From assembly GCA_033283265.1 (NCBI GenBank), contig JAWMQN010000002.1:744001-808000 (forward strand): a stretch of 64,000 bases of DNA, read 5' to 3'. Each line of letters begins with the position of its first letter. Position 1 is the stretch's first letter. The notes beneath the pieces were generated by a model. It searched no databases. It saw only the letters and a program-made list of their open reading frames with translations, and was not told where the DNA came from. This DNA comes from Mangrovimicrobium sp033283265. GTDB lineage: Bacteria > Pseudomonadota > Gammaproteobacteria > Pseudomonadales > Halieaceae. The translations under genes were made by a program, and so were the position numbers. Shown one piece after another: positions 51,800 through 61,088 of the stretch.

Positions 51800-52165
51800 A
51801 TGAGCCTGTTCGAAGACCTGGGTGGAGCCGCAGCACTGGATGCGGTTGTCGACGCCTTCTACCAGAAAGTCCTGGCCGATGACCGGGTAAACGGATTCTT
51901 TGACAGTACCGACATGGAGCGCCAGGCGCGCAAGCAAAAGTCTTTCCTGACCTTCGCTTTCGGCGGCCCCAACAAGTACACCGGCAAGAACATGCGTGAC
52001 GGCCATGCCCACCTGGTCGAGCGGGGGCTCGACGATTCCCACGTCGATGCCATTATCGAAATCCTCGGCACGACCCTGCAGGAGTTTAACGTGCCGGCGG
52101 AGAAAATTCAGGAAGTGGCCGCCATCGCGGAGAGCGTCCGCGATGACGTGCTGGGCCGGAGCTAG
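51800..52165 (+). CDS. Truncated haemoglobin (group I)
   Basis: 121 aa. Two-over-two globin: MSLFEDLGGAAALDAVVDAF at the N-terminus, SFLTFAFGGPNKYTGKNM, and the proximal His in MRDGHAHLVERGLDDSHVDA. Shine-Dalgarno AGGAG 7 bases upstream. Likely oxidises NO to nitrate or binds O2. Divergent from nsrR with an NsrR site between, which points to NO-induced expression. Confidence 0.93.
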   Translation: MSLFEDLGGAAALDAVVDAFYQKVLADDRVNGFFDSTDMERQARKQKSFLTFAFGGPNKYTGKNMRDGHAHLVERGLDDSHVDAIIEILGTTLQEFNVPAEKIQEVAAIAESVRDDVLGRS

Positions 52166-52277
52166 GTAAACCCCGGAAGGGGTGAGAGTTTTTTCATCCC
52201 CGGCCGGGAGAACACGAGCCATCCGTCGAGTGGCCCGCTATAGTTCCAGTCCGACACAGACAGGAACAGGCGAGCAG

Positions 52278-53456
52278 ATGAAACAGCGCAAACCCGCGCG
52301 CGGCAACCCGCCACCCGGGCGCCCCTTCGAGGGCAGGGTGCGCGATATCGCCAGCGACGGCCGCGCCGTGGTGGCTCACCCCGAGGGCCCGGTGGTCTTC
52401 GTGCCCGGCCTGTGGCTGGAGGAACTGGCCCGCATCCGGGTCACCGCCGCCCGCGGCCGCGCCTGGCAGGGGGAAGTCGTCGAACTGCTCGAGCCGAGTC
52501 CCGCGCGGCGCCCCGCACCCTGCCCCCACCACGGTTTCAGTACAGCCGCCGCAGCCACGCCGGCCTGCGGTGGCTGCCCCTGGATGTTCGTCGACTACCC
52601 GGAGCAACTCGCCTGCATGCAGCACCGGGTGGAACGGGCCTTCGAGCGCCTCGGGGCGGCGGACCGCGTCGAACCTGTCTGGGCTTCGCCGCAGGTGCTC
52701 GGCTACCGCAACCGGGCGCAGCTGAAAACCGACGGCGAGGTAGTGGGCTTCGTCGCCGCCGGCAGCCGCAGGATCGCCCCGGTGCAGGACTGCCCGGTAC
52801 TCAGCCCGCACAACCGCGAGTTATTACAGCATTTGCGAGCGCAACTGCCCAACCCCGCCTGGCGCCCGCGCCGGCGCGACGCATGGACCACCCTGGATAT
52901 CGACGAAGAGGTGCAAGTGCAGACGGTGAGCGTCAACGCCCGGCTGCCCTTCCGCCAGGCCAACGATGCGCAGAACGCCCGCATGCGCGACTGGCTGGCG
53001 AGCCTGGCGGCGGCGTTTTCCGGCCGCTCGGTGCTGGAACTGTACTGCGGGGCCGGCAACTTCACCGAGGTCCTGTCGGCGGCCGGCGCCAGCGTGCTGG
53101 CAGTCGAGGGCGACGACGCGGCCGTGGATGCGCTGCAAAGGCGCAATCTGCCAGGCGTCAGCGTCCGCCGCGCCAACCTGTTCGCCGAGGACGCCTTCGA
53201 GCAGCTGTCCCCCGGCCCGGGGAGTTTCGAGGCACTGGTACTCGACCCGCCCCGGGACGGCCTGAAGGTTACCCGCGGGCTGGTGCCGAAACGCTCACAG
53301 CTGCACACGGTAGCCTATATTTCCTGCGACCTGGCCACCCTCGCGCGCGACGTGGCCTTCTTCCAGCAGCACGGCTTTGGCGTGGTGTCGGTCCAGCCGC
53401 TGGACCAGTTCCCGCACACGCCGCATATCGAGTGTCTGGTGCATCTGGGCCGCTGA
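52278..53456 (+). CDS. Class I SAM-dependent RNA uracil-5-methyltransferase (RlmD/RumA-like)
   Basis: 392 aa from ATG at 52278. N-terminal TRAM domain (GRVRDIASDGRAVVAHPEGP). Iron-sulfur cysteines in APCPHH, ACGGCPW and QDCPVLS. SAM motif LELYCGAGNFTEVLS, DPPRDG and catalytic Cys in VAYISCDLATLARDV. Methylates uracil in 23S rRNA or tRNA. At 392 aa it is shorter than E. coli RlmD (433 aa), so the exact target is left open. Confidence 0.88.
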   Translation: MKQRKPARGNPPPGRPFEGRVRDIASDGRAVVAHPEGPVVFVPGLWLEELARIRVTAARGRAWQGEVVELLEPSPARRPAPCPHHGFSTAAAATPACGGCPWMFVDYPEQLACMQHRVERAFERLGAADRVEPVWASPQVLGYRNRAQLKTDGEVVGFVAAGSRRIAPVQDCPVLSPHNRELLQHLRAQLPNPAWRPRRRDAWTTLDIDEEVQVQTVSVNARLPFRQANDAQNARMRDWLASLAAAFSGRSVLELYCGAGNFTEVLSAAGASVLAVEGDDAAVDALQRRNLPGVSVRRANLFAEDAFEQLSPGPGSFEALVLDPPRDGLKVTRGLVPKRSQLHTVAYISCDLATLARDVAFFQQHGFGVVSVQPLDQFPHTPHIECLVHLGR

Positions 53457-53571
53457 AAGTAGCGAGAAAACGCGTTTCACTGATGCAAGCCAACGCCAGA
53501 TCTCCGACAATGCTCGCCCGGCATTCGGACATGTCAGCACTTCAGCTTCAACAAAACATGGAAATAAAATA

Positions 53572-54153
53572 ATGAAGAACCGCTATAGCTTGCTCCTGTG
53601 GGTACTTATGCTCGGAGCGATTTCCGGCTGCACGATCAACCACCCTGTCGCCAAGGACTACCCGGAATATCTGGCCGAACACGGAAACGAGGGAAGCCTG
53701 CCGAAGACGGACCTGGAAAGTACCTACTCCCTGGATGGGGAAACACAGCGTCACCGCTACGAATTCAGGGCCGCTACCGTCGGCTATGCCCACCTGTGGA
53801 TAGTCGAGTTCGGTAAATTACTTGATGAAACCCTCAACGCACCCTACGTGCAGTCGTCGTTCGGCAGCCTGCAGAAAGGCCCGGGGGATGCGGCCCAGGG
53901 CGGGAACACGATCCGGTTTGTACTCGACAGCTATGAATTCAAGGATTACCGGGCCTATGTCAGCATGACCATCGTGCTTGCAAGCGACGGCCGGGAAATC
54001 CTCAACAAGCGCTACTCGAGTGAAGGGGAATCGAAGGGTGGCCAGATGTGGGTGGCGGGCCCCTTCGCCATGACCGAAGGTACGCTGGACTCGACGCGCT
54101 CGGCGATCGACAGGATACTGACCGAGTTTATCCAGGACATCCCCGGGGACTGA
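53572..54153 (+). CDS. Small lipoprotein of unknown function
   Basis: 193 aa from ATG at 53572. Signal MKNRYSLLLWVLMLGAISG with lipid Cys20. The mature protein has TYSLDGETQRHRYEFRAATV and GGNTIRFVLDSYEFKDYRAY, a mixed alpha/beta pattern like YajG/DUF-type lipoproteins. No catalytic motif seen. Lower GC than most neighbours. Monocistronic. Confidence 0.75.
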   Translation: MKNRYSLLLWVLMLGAISGCTINHPVAKDYPEYLAEHGNEGSLPKTDLESTYSLDGETQRHRYEFRAATVGYAHLWIVEFGKLLDETLNAPYVQSSFGSLQKGPGDAAQGGNTIRFVLDSYEFKDYRAYVSMTIVLASDGREILNKRYSSEGESKGGQMWVAGPFAMTEGTLDSTRSAIDRILTEFIQDIPGD

Positions 54154-54540
54154 GTACTGCCTGCGGCGTTGCTCCAGCCAGTTTGCGCAAGTCTACGCTG
54201 CAGCAAGATTTATGCTGCACACAAGTAACTGGCACACGAGTTAACAGATACCTGACCGCTTCACTTTCAGTAGCCGCGAGCCGCCATAGAGCCTAACGAG
54301 ACGCCTGATTCATCAGGCTGTTCAGCTCCTGTTACAGGTCAATCACACCCTGGATTTCCGCCTCGAATAGCTAATTACATCGCGCTGTTTCGACTATTGG
54401 ACTTATCCCGAACTCGTCTAAAAATACTCCCATCGCCGCCCCCATTCCTGACTAGAATTCGCCTGAAGGCGAGGGCTCGAAATTGCTCAAAAGCCTCGCC
54501 TGGAAAAACCATTGAGTGTTTTTTCAGCTGGAGGTGGACC
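54154..54540. other. 387-bp AT-richer intergenic region
   Basis: Visibly lower GC than its surroundings. Small hairpins: GCCTGA-TTCA-TCAGGC (54303-54318) and TCGCC-TGAA-GGCGA (54459-54472). The first may end the lipoprotein transcript, though no T-run follows. No gene is supported. The last 30 bp hold GTTTTTTC and the strong GGAGG of the next gene. Confidence 0.5.
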
Positions 54541-54909
54541 ATGGAACTTGGAAAGGCAATTGGCGAATTTTCGTTGAATATCACCAGCACGACATTCTCC
54601 GAATCGCAGCAGGAAGGGACCAGAATCAACCTGGACGGCACGATGAGTAACGGCGGCAATGTCGTCGGCACTCTCACGCTGCGCAGCGATGGGCCGCCTG
54701 CCTACGCGAGCGGTAAAGCGGACTGGCTGGGCGCAACCTCGGAGAAAGATGGTGAAGTCGTGCCCAACACCGGCAGAGGTTACTACTTCAAGACTGCACC
54801 GGGGGAGTTTCGACTTCGCCTGCTGACCCAGGCACCGGGCGGTGAGTGCGCGGTAGTCGAGGGCAAGGTGTCCCCGGGACATTACAGCGGGGTAGTCTAC
54901 GCCTGGTAG
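54541..54909 (+). CDS. Small protein of unknown function
   Basis: 122 aa from ATG at 54541, preceded by GGAGGTGG at ideal spacing. Strand-rich, soluble, no signal peptide: IGEFSLNITSTTFSESQQEG, GTMSNGGNVVGTLTLRSDGP, and AVVEGKVSPGHYSGVVYAW at the C-terminus. The pattern suggests a single beta-sandwich or barrel. I do not recognise the family. The strong Shine-Dalgarno and codon usage argue for a real gene. Confidence 0.65.
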   Translation: MELGKAIGEFSLNITSTTFSESQQEGTRINLDGTMSNGGNVVGTLTLRSDGPPAYASGKADWLGATSEKDGEVVPNTGRGYYFKTAPGEFRLRLLTQAPGGECAVVEGKVSPGHYSGVVYAW

Positions 54910-54947
54910 TTTGCGCGACCGGGCGGGGGCAGCCACCCCCGGCACCC

Positions 54948-54969
54948 GGCGGCCCGGCATCCGGCCGCC
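54948..54969. terminator. Hairpin between convergent genes
   Basis: GGCGGCCCGG-CAT-CCGGCCGCC (one bulged base) lies in the 66-bp gap between the unknown gene and the S9 peptidase gene. A GGGGG-CAGCCA-CCCCC hairpin precedes it. GC-rich stem without T-run; possible bidirectional terminator. Confidence 0.4.
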
Positions 54970-54975
54970 CTCCTC

Positions 54976-57063
54976 TCAGGTGGTCGGCGTGACACCCGCT
55001 ACGCTGCCGCCCTCTTCGGCAGCGGATTCTCCCGCATGGCGCCCGAACCACTCGAGGATGGCGGTCACCTTGCCGAGCAACTGGCTGGGGCGCTTGTAGA
55101 TGCTGTGGTAGGCACCGGGCATGCGCACCATGGCGGTGTCCACGCCGCGCAGTTTTAGTGCCTGGTAGTACTGCTCGGTTTCCGCTATCGGTGTACGCAG
55201 GTCCTCCTCGCCGGTGAGCAACATGGTCGGCGTGGTGACATTTCCCACCTTTGAAAGCGGCGAGCGCTTCCAGTAGGCGTCGGGGTCTTCCCAGGGCATT
55301 TCGGCGAACCAGTAGCGGCTGAAATAGGGCGAGACATCGGCGGTCAGGATAAAGCTGGCCCAGTTGATTACCGGCTTGGCGACGACCGCGGCGCGGAAGC
55401 GGTCGGTGCTGCCGACAATCCAGGCGGTCAGGGTGCCGCCGCCGGAGCCGCCCGTCACGTAGAGCTGTTCAGGGTCGATATAGCCCCGGGCGACGACGGC
55501 ATCGACCGCCGACATCAGGTCGTCGTAGTCCTCGCCAGGGTAGTTGTGGTGGATCAGGTTGCCGAACTCCTCGCCATAGCTGGTACTGCCGCGCGGGTTG
55601 GTATACAGCACCACGTAGCCGGCGGCCGCGTAGAGCTGGATCTCCGCGGCGAAATGGGGACCGTAGGCGGCGTGAGGGCCGCCGTGGATCTCCAGGATCA
55701 GCGGGTACCTGCGCGCCGGGTCGAAGCCCGGCGGCTTGACCACCCAGGCCTGGATAGCGCGTTGGTCAAAGCTGGACTGCAGCGACAGCTCCTCTACCGC
55801 GGCAAGCTGGCGGTAGGGCAGCAGGTTGTCGTTGAGCCGGGTCAGCGACCGGTGCTTGCCGCGCCGGCCGACGGAGATGTCCGCCGGGCTGGATGGCGAG
55901 CCCGAAGTGAAGGCGTAGACCCCGTTGCCGCCAACGCCGAACTGCGCACCGGTGTAGGGCCGGCCAAGGGAAGTGCCGCCGAGGTTGTCGGCGAGCTCAT
56001 CCAGCGCGCCGGAAAGATCGACGCTGGCGAGTATGGTTTTGCCGTGATTGTCGTACTGGATGAAAATCTTGCGGCCGTCGCCGGACCACTGCAGGGCGTC
56101 GATACTGCGGTCCAGGCCCGGCAGCAGTTCGCGCCGCTGGCCGCCGTCAGGGTCCATGAGGTAAAGCCGGTTGCGCTGGTAGCTGAGCCGCTGGTCGTCG
56201 AAGCCGAGGTAGGCGACATGCCTGCCATCAGGGGAGGCGGCCGGCGCGTAATCCGGCCCCTTGCGCTCGGTCAGCGCGACGATATCACCGCTGGCGACAT
56301 CCAGCCTGTAGATGTCGGTGTTGAGGACATCCGTCTCCCAGTCCGGGTTGCGGTTGGCGGAGATGTACAGCGCCTTGCTATCGGCGGACCAGGCGATGCC
56401 GTTCTCGTGATCGAATTCGCCGAAAGTCAGCTGGCGCGGGCTGCCGCCGTCCGCGGAGATGACGAAGACCTGGACGAAGCCGTGCGGCCGCTTGCCGCTG
56501 CCGTCATTTCGGTACACGGCGCGTTCGACCACCTCCGGGGGCGCCGCCCACTCGGCGCGCTCCGGTTTGCGCGGCAGTTTGCCCATGGTGGGTGCTTCGG
56601 CTGGCACCAGCATGCTGAAAGCGAGCCAGCGCCCGTCCGGCGACCAGGCGAGGTTGCCCGGCCTTTCCGCCAGGCGGGTGAGCTGCGCGGTGCGCGGGAC
56701 ATCCAGCCAGGTGACGAACAGCTGCGCGCCGACATCGTCCTGACCGGTGTAGGCGACTCGCGTGGCATCCGGCGCGAGCACCGCGCCGCTTACGCCGATC
56801 GGGCCGCTGGTAACTGGCCGCTCTTCGCCACTATCGACATCGATCTGCCAGAGGTTGGCCAGGCTCCGGTCCTTCACGACGTCCATGACGTGGCGCAGGT
56901 AAAGTACCCTGTCGCCCTTGCTGTCGACAATCGGGTTGCTCGCGTACTGCAGCTGGAACACGTCTTCCGGTGCGAGCGCGGGATAGTCGGCGCTCGCCGC
57001 CGTCGCGAAGGTGAGCAGTATTCCGGCCAGCGGGCGCCAGCGGATCTTCCTGGTTGGTTCCAT
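54976..57063 (-). CDS. S9 family (prolyl oligopeptidase-type) serine peptidase
   Basis: 695 aa with signal peptide (RWRPLAGILLTFATAASA). N-terminal beta-propeller (residues about 30-420; WSPDGRWLAFSM, WSADSKALYISANRN repeats) and C-terminal alpha/beta hydrolase. Catalytic Ser in YVTGGSGGGTLTAWIVG, Asp in LLTGEEDLRTPIAE, His in GAYHSIYKRPSQLL. Acylaminoacyl-peptidase/dipeptidyl-peptidase type, probably periplasmic peptide degradation. Divergent from the TonB-dependent receptor. Confidence 0.93.
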   Translation of the reverse strand: MEPTRKIRWRPLAGILLTFATAASADYPALAPEDVFQLQYASNPIVDSKGDRVLYLRHVMDVVKDRSLANLWQIDVDSGEERPVTSGPIGVSGAVLAPDATRVAYTGQDDVGAQLFVTWLDVPRTAQLTRLAERPGNLAWSPDGRWLAFSMLVPAEAPTMGKLPRKPERAEWAAPPEVVERAVYRNDGSGKRPHGFVQVFVISADGGSPRQLTFGEFDHENGIAWSADSKALYISANRNPDWETDVLNTDIYRLDVASGDIVALTERKGPDYAPAASPDGRHVAYLGFDDQRLSYQRNRLYLMDPDGGQRRELLPGLDRSIDALQWSGDGRKIFIQYDNHGKTILASVDLSGALDELADNLGGTSLGRPYTGAQFGVGGNGVYAFTSGSPSSPADISVGRRGKHRSLTRLNDNLLPYRQLAAVEELSLQSSFDQRAIQAWVVKPPGFDPARRYPLILEIHGGPHAAYGPHFAAEIQLYAAAGYVVLYTNPRGSTSYGEEFGNLIHHNYPGEDYDDLMSAVDAVVARGYIDPEQLYVTGGSGGGTLTAWIVGSTDRFRAAVVAKPVINWASFILTADVSPYFSRYWFAEMPWEDPDAYWKRSPLSKVGNVTTPTMLLTGEEDLRTPIAETEQYYQALKLRGVDTAMVRMPGAYHSIYKRPSQLLGKVTAILEWFGRHAGESAAEEGGSVAGVTPTT

Positions 57064-57365
57064 CTATGCTCCCTGCCAGCAGCGCCTCGGGGTCCCGGCG
57101 ACGTGCCGTGCCAACGGTTGGTGTTACAGCCGGCGGTGCAGCTGCGCTACCTGCCGTTTACTACCTGATTCTAATACATCAAACGATTCAACAGCGCATT
57201 GCCTCAATAAGCCGACCGGGCACCTGCGCCCGCCAATCGATTCCATGGGCCAGCCCGGGTGGAGGCGAACGGGGCCTGCTCACATGCGTCACTTCGCCAC
57301 ATCCCCAGGCGCCGGCCAGCTCTCTATACTGCGCCCCGCGAATTCACTCACGCCGACAGGATTTC
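57064..57365. other. 302-bp divergent promoter region
   Basis: Separates the S9 peptidase and the TonB-dependent receptor genes. A TATACT box at 57325-57330, 35 bp before the receptor start, may be its -10; no good -35 was found. A short AT-rich block (57170-57220) may hold the peptidase promoter. No gene. Confidence 0.4.
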
Positions 57366-59459
57366 ATGCCGCTCCCACGCCATACTTTGCCAACCGCCCT
57401 CCTTATCCTCAGCCAGGTACCGGCCGCGACCGCAACGGCGCTGCAACTGGAGACCGTGGAAGTGGTGGGCCAGCGGGTGCAGGACGACCTGCAGCGGCAG
57501 CTGGCGCTGACACCGGGGGGAGTCTCGCTGATCGACGGCGAATCCCTCTACCAGCGCAACGTGGCCAACCTGTCGGAGATGCTGCGCTTCTCACCCGGGA
57601 TCTGGAGCGACAGCAGCAGCGGTGGCAGCGCGGTCTTCCTCTCCAGCCGCGGCTCCAACCTGGACGCCACCAACTACGACATGAACGGCATCAAGCTGCT
57701 GCAGGACGGACTGCCGGTGACTACCGCCGACGGCAACAACCACAACCGCCTCATCGACCCCCTCAGCAGCCGCTACGCCACCGTAGCCCGCGGAGCCAAC
57801 GCCATGGCCTACGGCGCCAGCACCCTGGGCGGCGCGATCAACTTCGTCAGCCCGACAGCGCACAACAGTTCCCGACTGGAAGCCTACCTCAACGGTGGCA
57901 GCGACGGCCTGGTCAATGCGCGCACCAGCATGGGCGGCGTTGCCGGGGAGCTGGATGGCCTGCTCACGCTCGACTACAGGGAATACGACGGCTACCGCGA
58001 ACACAGTGCGGAACAGCGGCGCGGCGCCTACGCCAATGCCGGCTGGCAGTTTGCGCAGCACGCGGAGACCCGCCTGTATTTCACCTACCTCAACGAGGAC
58101 CGGGAACTCCCGGGCAGCCTGTCGGCGCAGCAGCTTGCAGCGGACCCCGAGCAGGCGACCAGCGCCGCGCGCAGCGGTGACCTCGCCGTCGATGTCGATA
58201 CCTGGCGCGTCGCCAATATCACCCGCTGGGCCATCGGCGAGGACAGCGAGCTCAGCTTTGGCCTCTCCTGGGAAGAGCAGGCACTGTTCCACCCCATCGT
58301 CGACGTGCGCGTGGACTTCGACGGCCCGGGACCACAGCTGCCCACCCAGGTGTTCAGCCTGCTGATCGACTCGCAGCAGCGCAACCTCGGCAGCATGCTG
58401 CGCTACAACACGCGCCGCGGCGCCCATGACCTGCTGCTGGGCCTGAACTACGGAGAGAGCGAAGTCGATGGCGGCTACTACAGCCACACTGGCGCGGTGA
58501 AGACCCGGCTCGACAACCGCATCGACAACGCGGCCCGCAGCGTGGAGGCCTTCGCCCTGGACCGCTGGCAGTTTGCCGACGCCTGGACCCTGGTCTACGG
58601 CCTGCAGGCAGTGTGGGCCGAGCGCGAAACCCGCAACGAGCGGCTTGCCAGCGGCACCGTGATAAACCCCCGGGGCGAGTACGACAGCGTCAACCCCCGC
58701 CTCGGGCTGATTTTCCGGCTCGACGACAACGTCGACCTGTTCGCCAGCCTCAGCCGCACCTACGAGGCACCGACCAACTACGAGCTGGAGGACGACATCA
58801 GCGCAGGGCAGGACACCCTCGATGCCATGCACGGCAGCGTGTTCGAGGTCGGCAGCCGCGGCCAGCAGGACCTCGGCGAGCGCAGCAGCTGGCGGTGGGA
58901 TGTGGCGCTCTACTACGGCCTGATCGAGGACGAGATCCTCTCCCGGGACGATCCGGCCGCGCCGGGCACCAGTCTCACCACCAATGTCGACGACACCGTC
59001 CACGCCGGTCTCGAGGCACTGGTGACGGCGCACCTGGCACTCGATACACTGGGGACCCACTCGCTCGCGCCGACCCTCAGCCTCACCGTGAATGAATTCG
59101 ACTTCGACGGCGATACCACCTACGGCGACAACCAGCTGCCCGCGGCCCCCGGTTACGCCCTGCGCGGCGAACTGCTCTACCGGCACGCCAGCGGCTTCTA
59201 CGCCGGCCCGACCTTCGACCTGATCGACGCGCGCTATGCCGATTTCAGCAACAGCTTTCGTGTCGACGGCTATCAACTGCTCGGCCTGCGCGCGGGCTAT
59301 GAGCAGGATAACTGGCAGCTCTTCGTCGAGTGCCGCAACCTGCTGGACGAGGACTACGTGTCCACCTTCAGCGTGCGCGACAGGGCCGCCGCCGATGCGC
59401 CCATTCTCAACCCGGGCGCGGGGCGGGCGGTCTTCGCCGGCATCCGCTTCTCGCTGTGA
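57366..59459 (+). CDS. TonB-dependent outer-membrane receptor (iron/siderophore type)
   Basis: 697 aa from ATG at 57366. Signal peptide MPLPRHTLPTALLILSQVPA, cleaved near TATA; TonB box LETVEVVG follows. Plug domain about 40-170 (LTPGGVSLIDGESLYQRNVA, GANAMAYGASTLGGAINFVS), then a 22-strand barrel ending VFAGIRFSL. FecA-like in layout. It should depend on the TonB/ExbBD system at 1-4 kb or another. The downstream PepSY gene overlaps by 4 bp (GTGA), a pairing typical for iron-siderophore uptake and reduction. Confidence 0.93.
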   Translation: MPLPRHTLPTALLILSQVPAATATALQLETVEVVGQRVQDDLQRQLALTPGGVSLIDGESLYQRNVANLSEMLRFSPGIWSDSSSGGSAVFLSSRGSNLDATNYDMNGIKLLQDGLPVTTADGNNHNRLIDPLSSRYATVARGANAMAYGASTLGGAINFVSPTAHNSSRLEAYLNGGSDGLVNARTSMGGVAGELDGLLTLDYREYDGYREHSAEQRRGAYANAGWQFAQHAETRLYFTYLNEDRELPGSLSAQQLAADPEQATSAARSGDLAVDVDTWRVANITRWAIGEDSELSFGLSWEEQALFHPIVDVRVDFDGPGPQLPTQVFSLLIDSQQRNLGSMLRYNTRRGAHDLLLGLNYGESEVDGGYYSHTGAVKTRLDNRIDNAARSVEAFALDRWQFADAWTLVYGLQAVWAERETRNERLASGTVINPRGEYDSVNPRLGLIFRLDDNVDLFASLSRTYEAPTNYELEDDISAGQDTLDAMHGSVFEVGSRGQQDLGERSSWRWDVALYYGLIEDEILSRDDPAAPGTSLTTNVDDTVHAGLEALVTAHLALDTLGTHSLAPTLSLTVNEFDFDGDTTYGDNQLPAAPGYALRGELLYRHASGFYAGPTFDLIDARYADFSNSFRVDGYQLLGLRAGYEQDNWQLFVECRNLLDEDYVSTFSVRDRAAADAPILNPGAGRAVFAGIRFSL

Positions 59460-60769
59460 ACGCTGCGGCGCCAAACGCCGGCAACGCGGCGCTCACCCGC
59501 TACCGGGCAGCCTGGCGCTGGCATTTCTACGCCGCCCTGGTCGTGCTGCCCTTCCTGCTCACCCTCGCCCTCAGCGGGCTGGTGATGCTCTACTACAGCG
59601 TGGTCGAGACCCCCGAGGGTCCGCGGCTGCAGGTCAGCCAGGGCGGGCAACACCTGCCGCCCGACCGCCTGCTGGCCCTCGCCGGGCAGGCCGCCCCGGC
59701 GGCGCGGGCCAGCCAGTACGCGCCGCCCGCCGATGCGACCGCTACCGCGCGCTTCCAGCTGACCCGCGGCGATCAGCTGCTGGTCGCCGAGCTCGACCCC
59801 TACAGCGGCGAAGTGCTGCGCCTCGTCGACAGCGGCAACACCCCCTACGCCTGGGCGCATCGCATCCACGGCACCTTGCTGCTGGGGGACACCGGCGACA
59901 TCATCGTGGAAATCGTCGCCGGGCTCGCCCTGTTGATGGTGGCGACCGGCCTCTACATGTGGCTGCTGCGCCGCGCGCCGCAGGACAACGGCGGCCGCCG
60001 CTCGCGCTGGCGACGCTGGCACCTGTGGAGCGGTGCGCTGGCCAGCCTCGCCCTGTGCTTTTTCATTTTCTCCGGGCTGGCCTGGACCAGTGTCTGGGGC
60101 GGCAAACTGGTGCAGGCCTGGAGCACCTTCCCGGCCGAGCGCTGGGGGCCGGTGGCCCTCGCGGAGGACACCCACGCCGCGATGAACCACGGCGGCGCGC
60201 CGCAGGTACCCTGGGGCCTGGAGCAGACCCAACTGCCCGCCTCGGCTCACGGCCACCACGCCCTGTCCCTGCAGGCCGTGATCGACAGGGCGGAGCAACT
60301 GGGCTTCGGCCCGCGCTACCGCATCAACCTGCCCGCCGACGCGGAAGGCGTATTCACCCTCTTCGCCACCTCCATGACCGGCGACATCACCCGCTTCAGT
60401 GACGAGCGCACCCTGCATATCGACCAGTACAGCGGCGCGCTGCTCGGCGAGGCGGGCTTCGCCGATTACTCCCTGGCGGCAAAGAGCATGGCCATCGGCG
60501 TGGGCCTGCACCAGGCCGGCTACGGCACCTGGAACGCCATCGCCAACGCCCTGGCCTGCCTGGTGCTGATCTTCCTTAGCGTGAGTGGGGCCCTGCTCTG
60601 GTGGTGGCGCCGCCCCGCACGGTCGGGGTTGGCGGCGCCGCCGCGCAGCGGCCTGCCCGCCTTCGCCCCGCTGCACCGCCTGCTCATCGTTCTCGGCATC
60701 GCCGTGCCGCTGCTCGGCCTGGCCATGCTCACCGGCTTGCTGCTGGAGCGCGCCTCGCCACGCAGGTGA
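59456..60769 (+). CDS. PepSY-associated transmembrane protein (PiuB-like)
   Basis: 437 aa from GTG at 59456, overlapping the receptor stop. Four helices with conserved His: YRAAWRWHFYAALVVLPFLL, THAAMNHGGAPQVPWGLEQT, DTGDIIVEIVAGLALLMVAT, GVGLHQAGYGTWNAIANALA. PepSY domains lie in the periplasmic loops (DQLLVAELDPYSGEVLRLVD). Such proteins are thought to be haem-linked reductases of siderophore-bound iron. Confidence 0.9.
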   Translation: MNAAAPNAGNAALTRYRAAWRWHFYAALVVLPFLLTLALSGLVMLYYSVVETPEGPRLQVSQGGQHLPPDRLLALAGQAAPAARASQYAPPADATATARFQLTRGDQLLVAELDPYSGEVLRLVDSGNTPYAWAHRIHGTLLLGDTGDIIVEIVAGLALLMVATGLYMWLLRRAPQDNGGRRSRWRRWHLWSGALASLALCFFIFSGLAWTSVWGGKLVQAWSTFPAERWGPVALAEDTHAAMNHGGAPQVPWGLEQTQLPASAHGHHALSLQAVIDRAEQLGFGPRYRINLPADAEGVFTLFATSMTGDITRFSDERTLHIDQYSGALLGEAGFADYSLAAKSMAIGVGLHQAGYGTWNAIANALACLVLIFLSVSGALLWWWRRPARSGLAAPPRSGLPAFAPLHRLLIVLGIAVPLLGLAMLTGLLLERASPRR

Positions 60770-60804
60770 TTGCGCGCTGGCGCGTCAACACAGCTGAACT
60801 GTTT

Positions 60805-60924
60805 TCAGGTGCCTTTTTTCGCCCTCAGTTTCCGCTGCCCTAAATAGCCCAGCCCGAGAACGGAAAGTACCAGGGCAAGCAGGGGCATTGCCGGAACAGC
60901 CTCTGCGCTGGCGCCGGCAGGCAT
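60805..60924 (-). other. Small reading frame resembling a C-terminal sorting tail
   Basis: 39 codons from ATG at 60924 (49 from TTG at 60954). The peptide is MPAGASAEAVPAMPLLALVL followed by SVLGLGYLGQRKLRAKKGT: a short Pro motif, one hydrophobic helix and a basic end, the plan of exosortase/rhombosortase-type C-terminal tails. An in-frame TAG just upstream shows that no long protein precedes it here. It could be a gene remnant or a small membrane protein. The gap 60770-61088 holds nothing else recognisable. Confidence 0.35.
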
Positions 60925-61088
60925 TAACCCGGCGGCCGTGATTCCAGTGCGCAAGGGAGCCGCTATCGCCTATAATCGCCCCCTGCCCGATTATCACTCC
61001 GGAAGCGGTGCCCGGTGCATCCGCCACCACCCGGACCCCGACTGGTCTCACCCCTATGCCCGGCTCCCCACGAACACTGGCACCGCCC

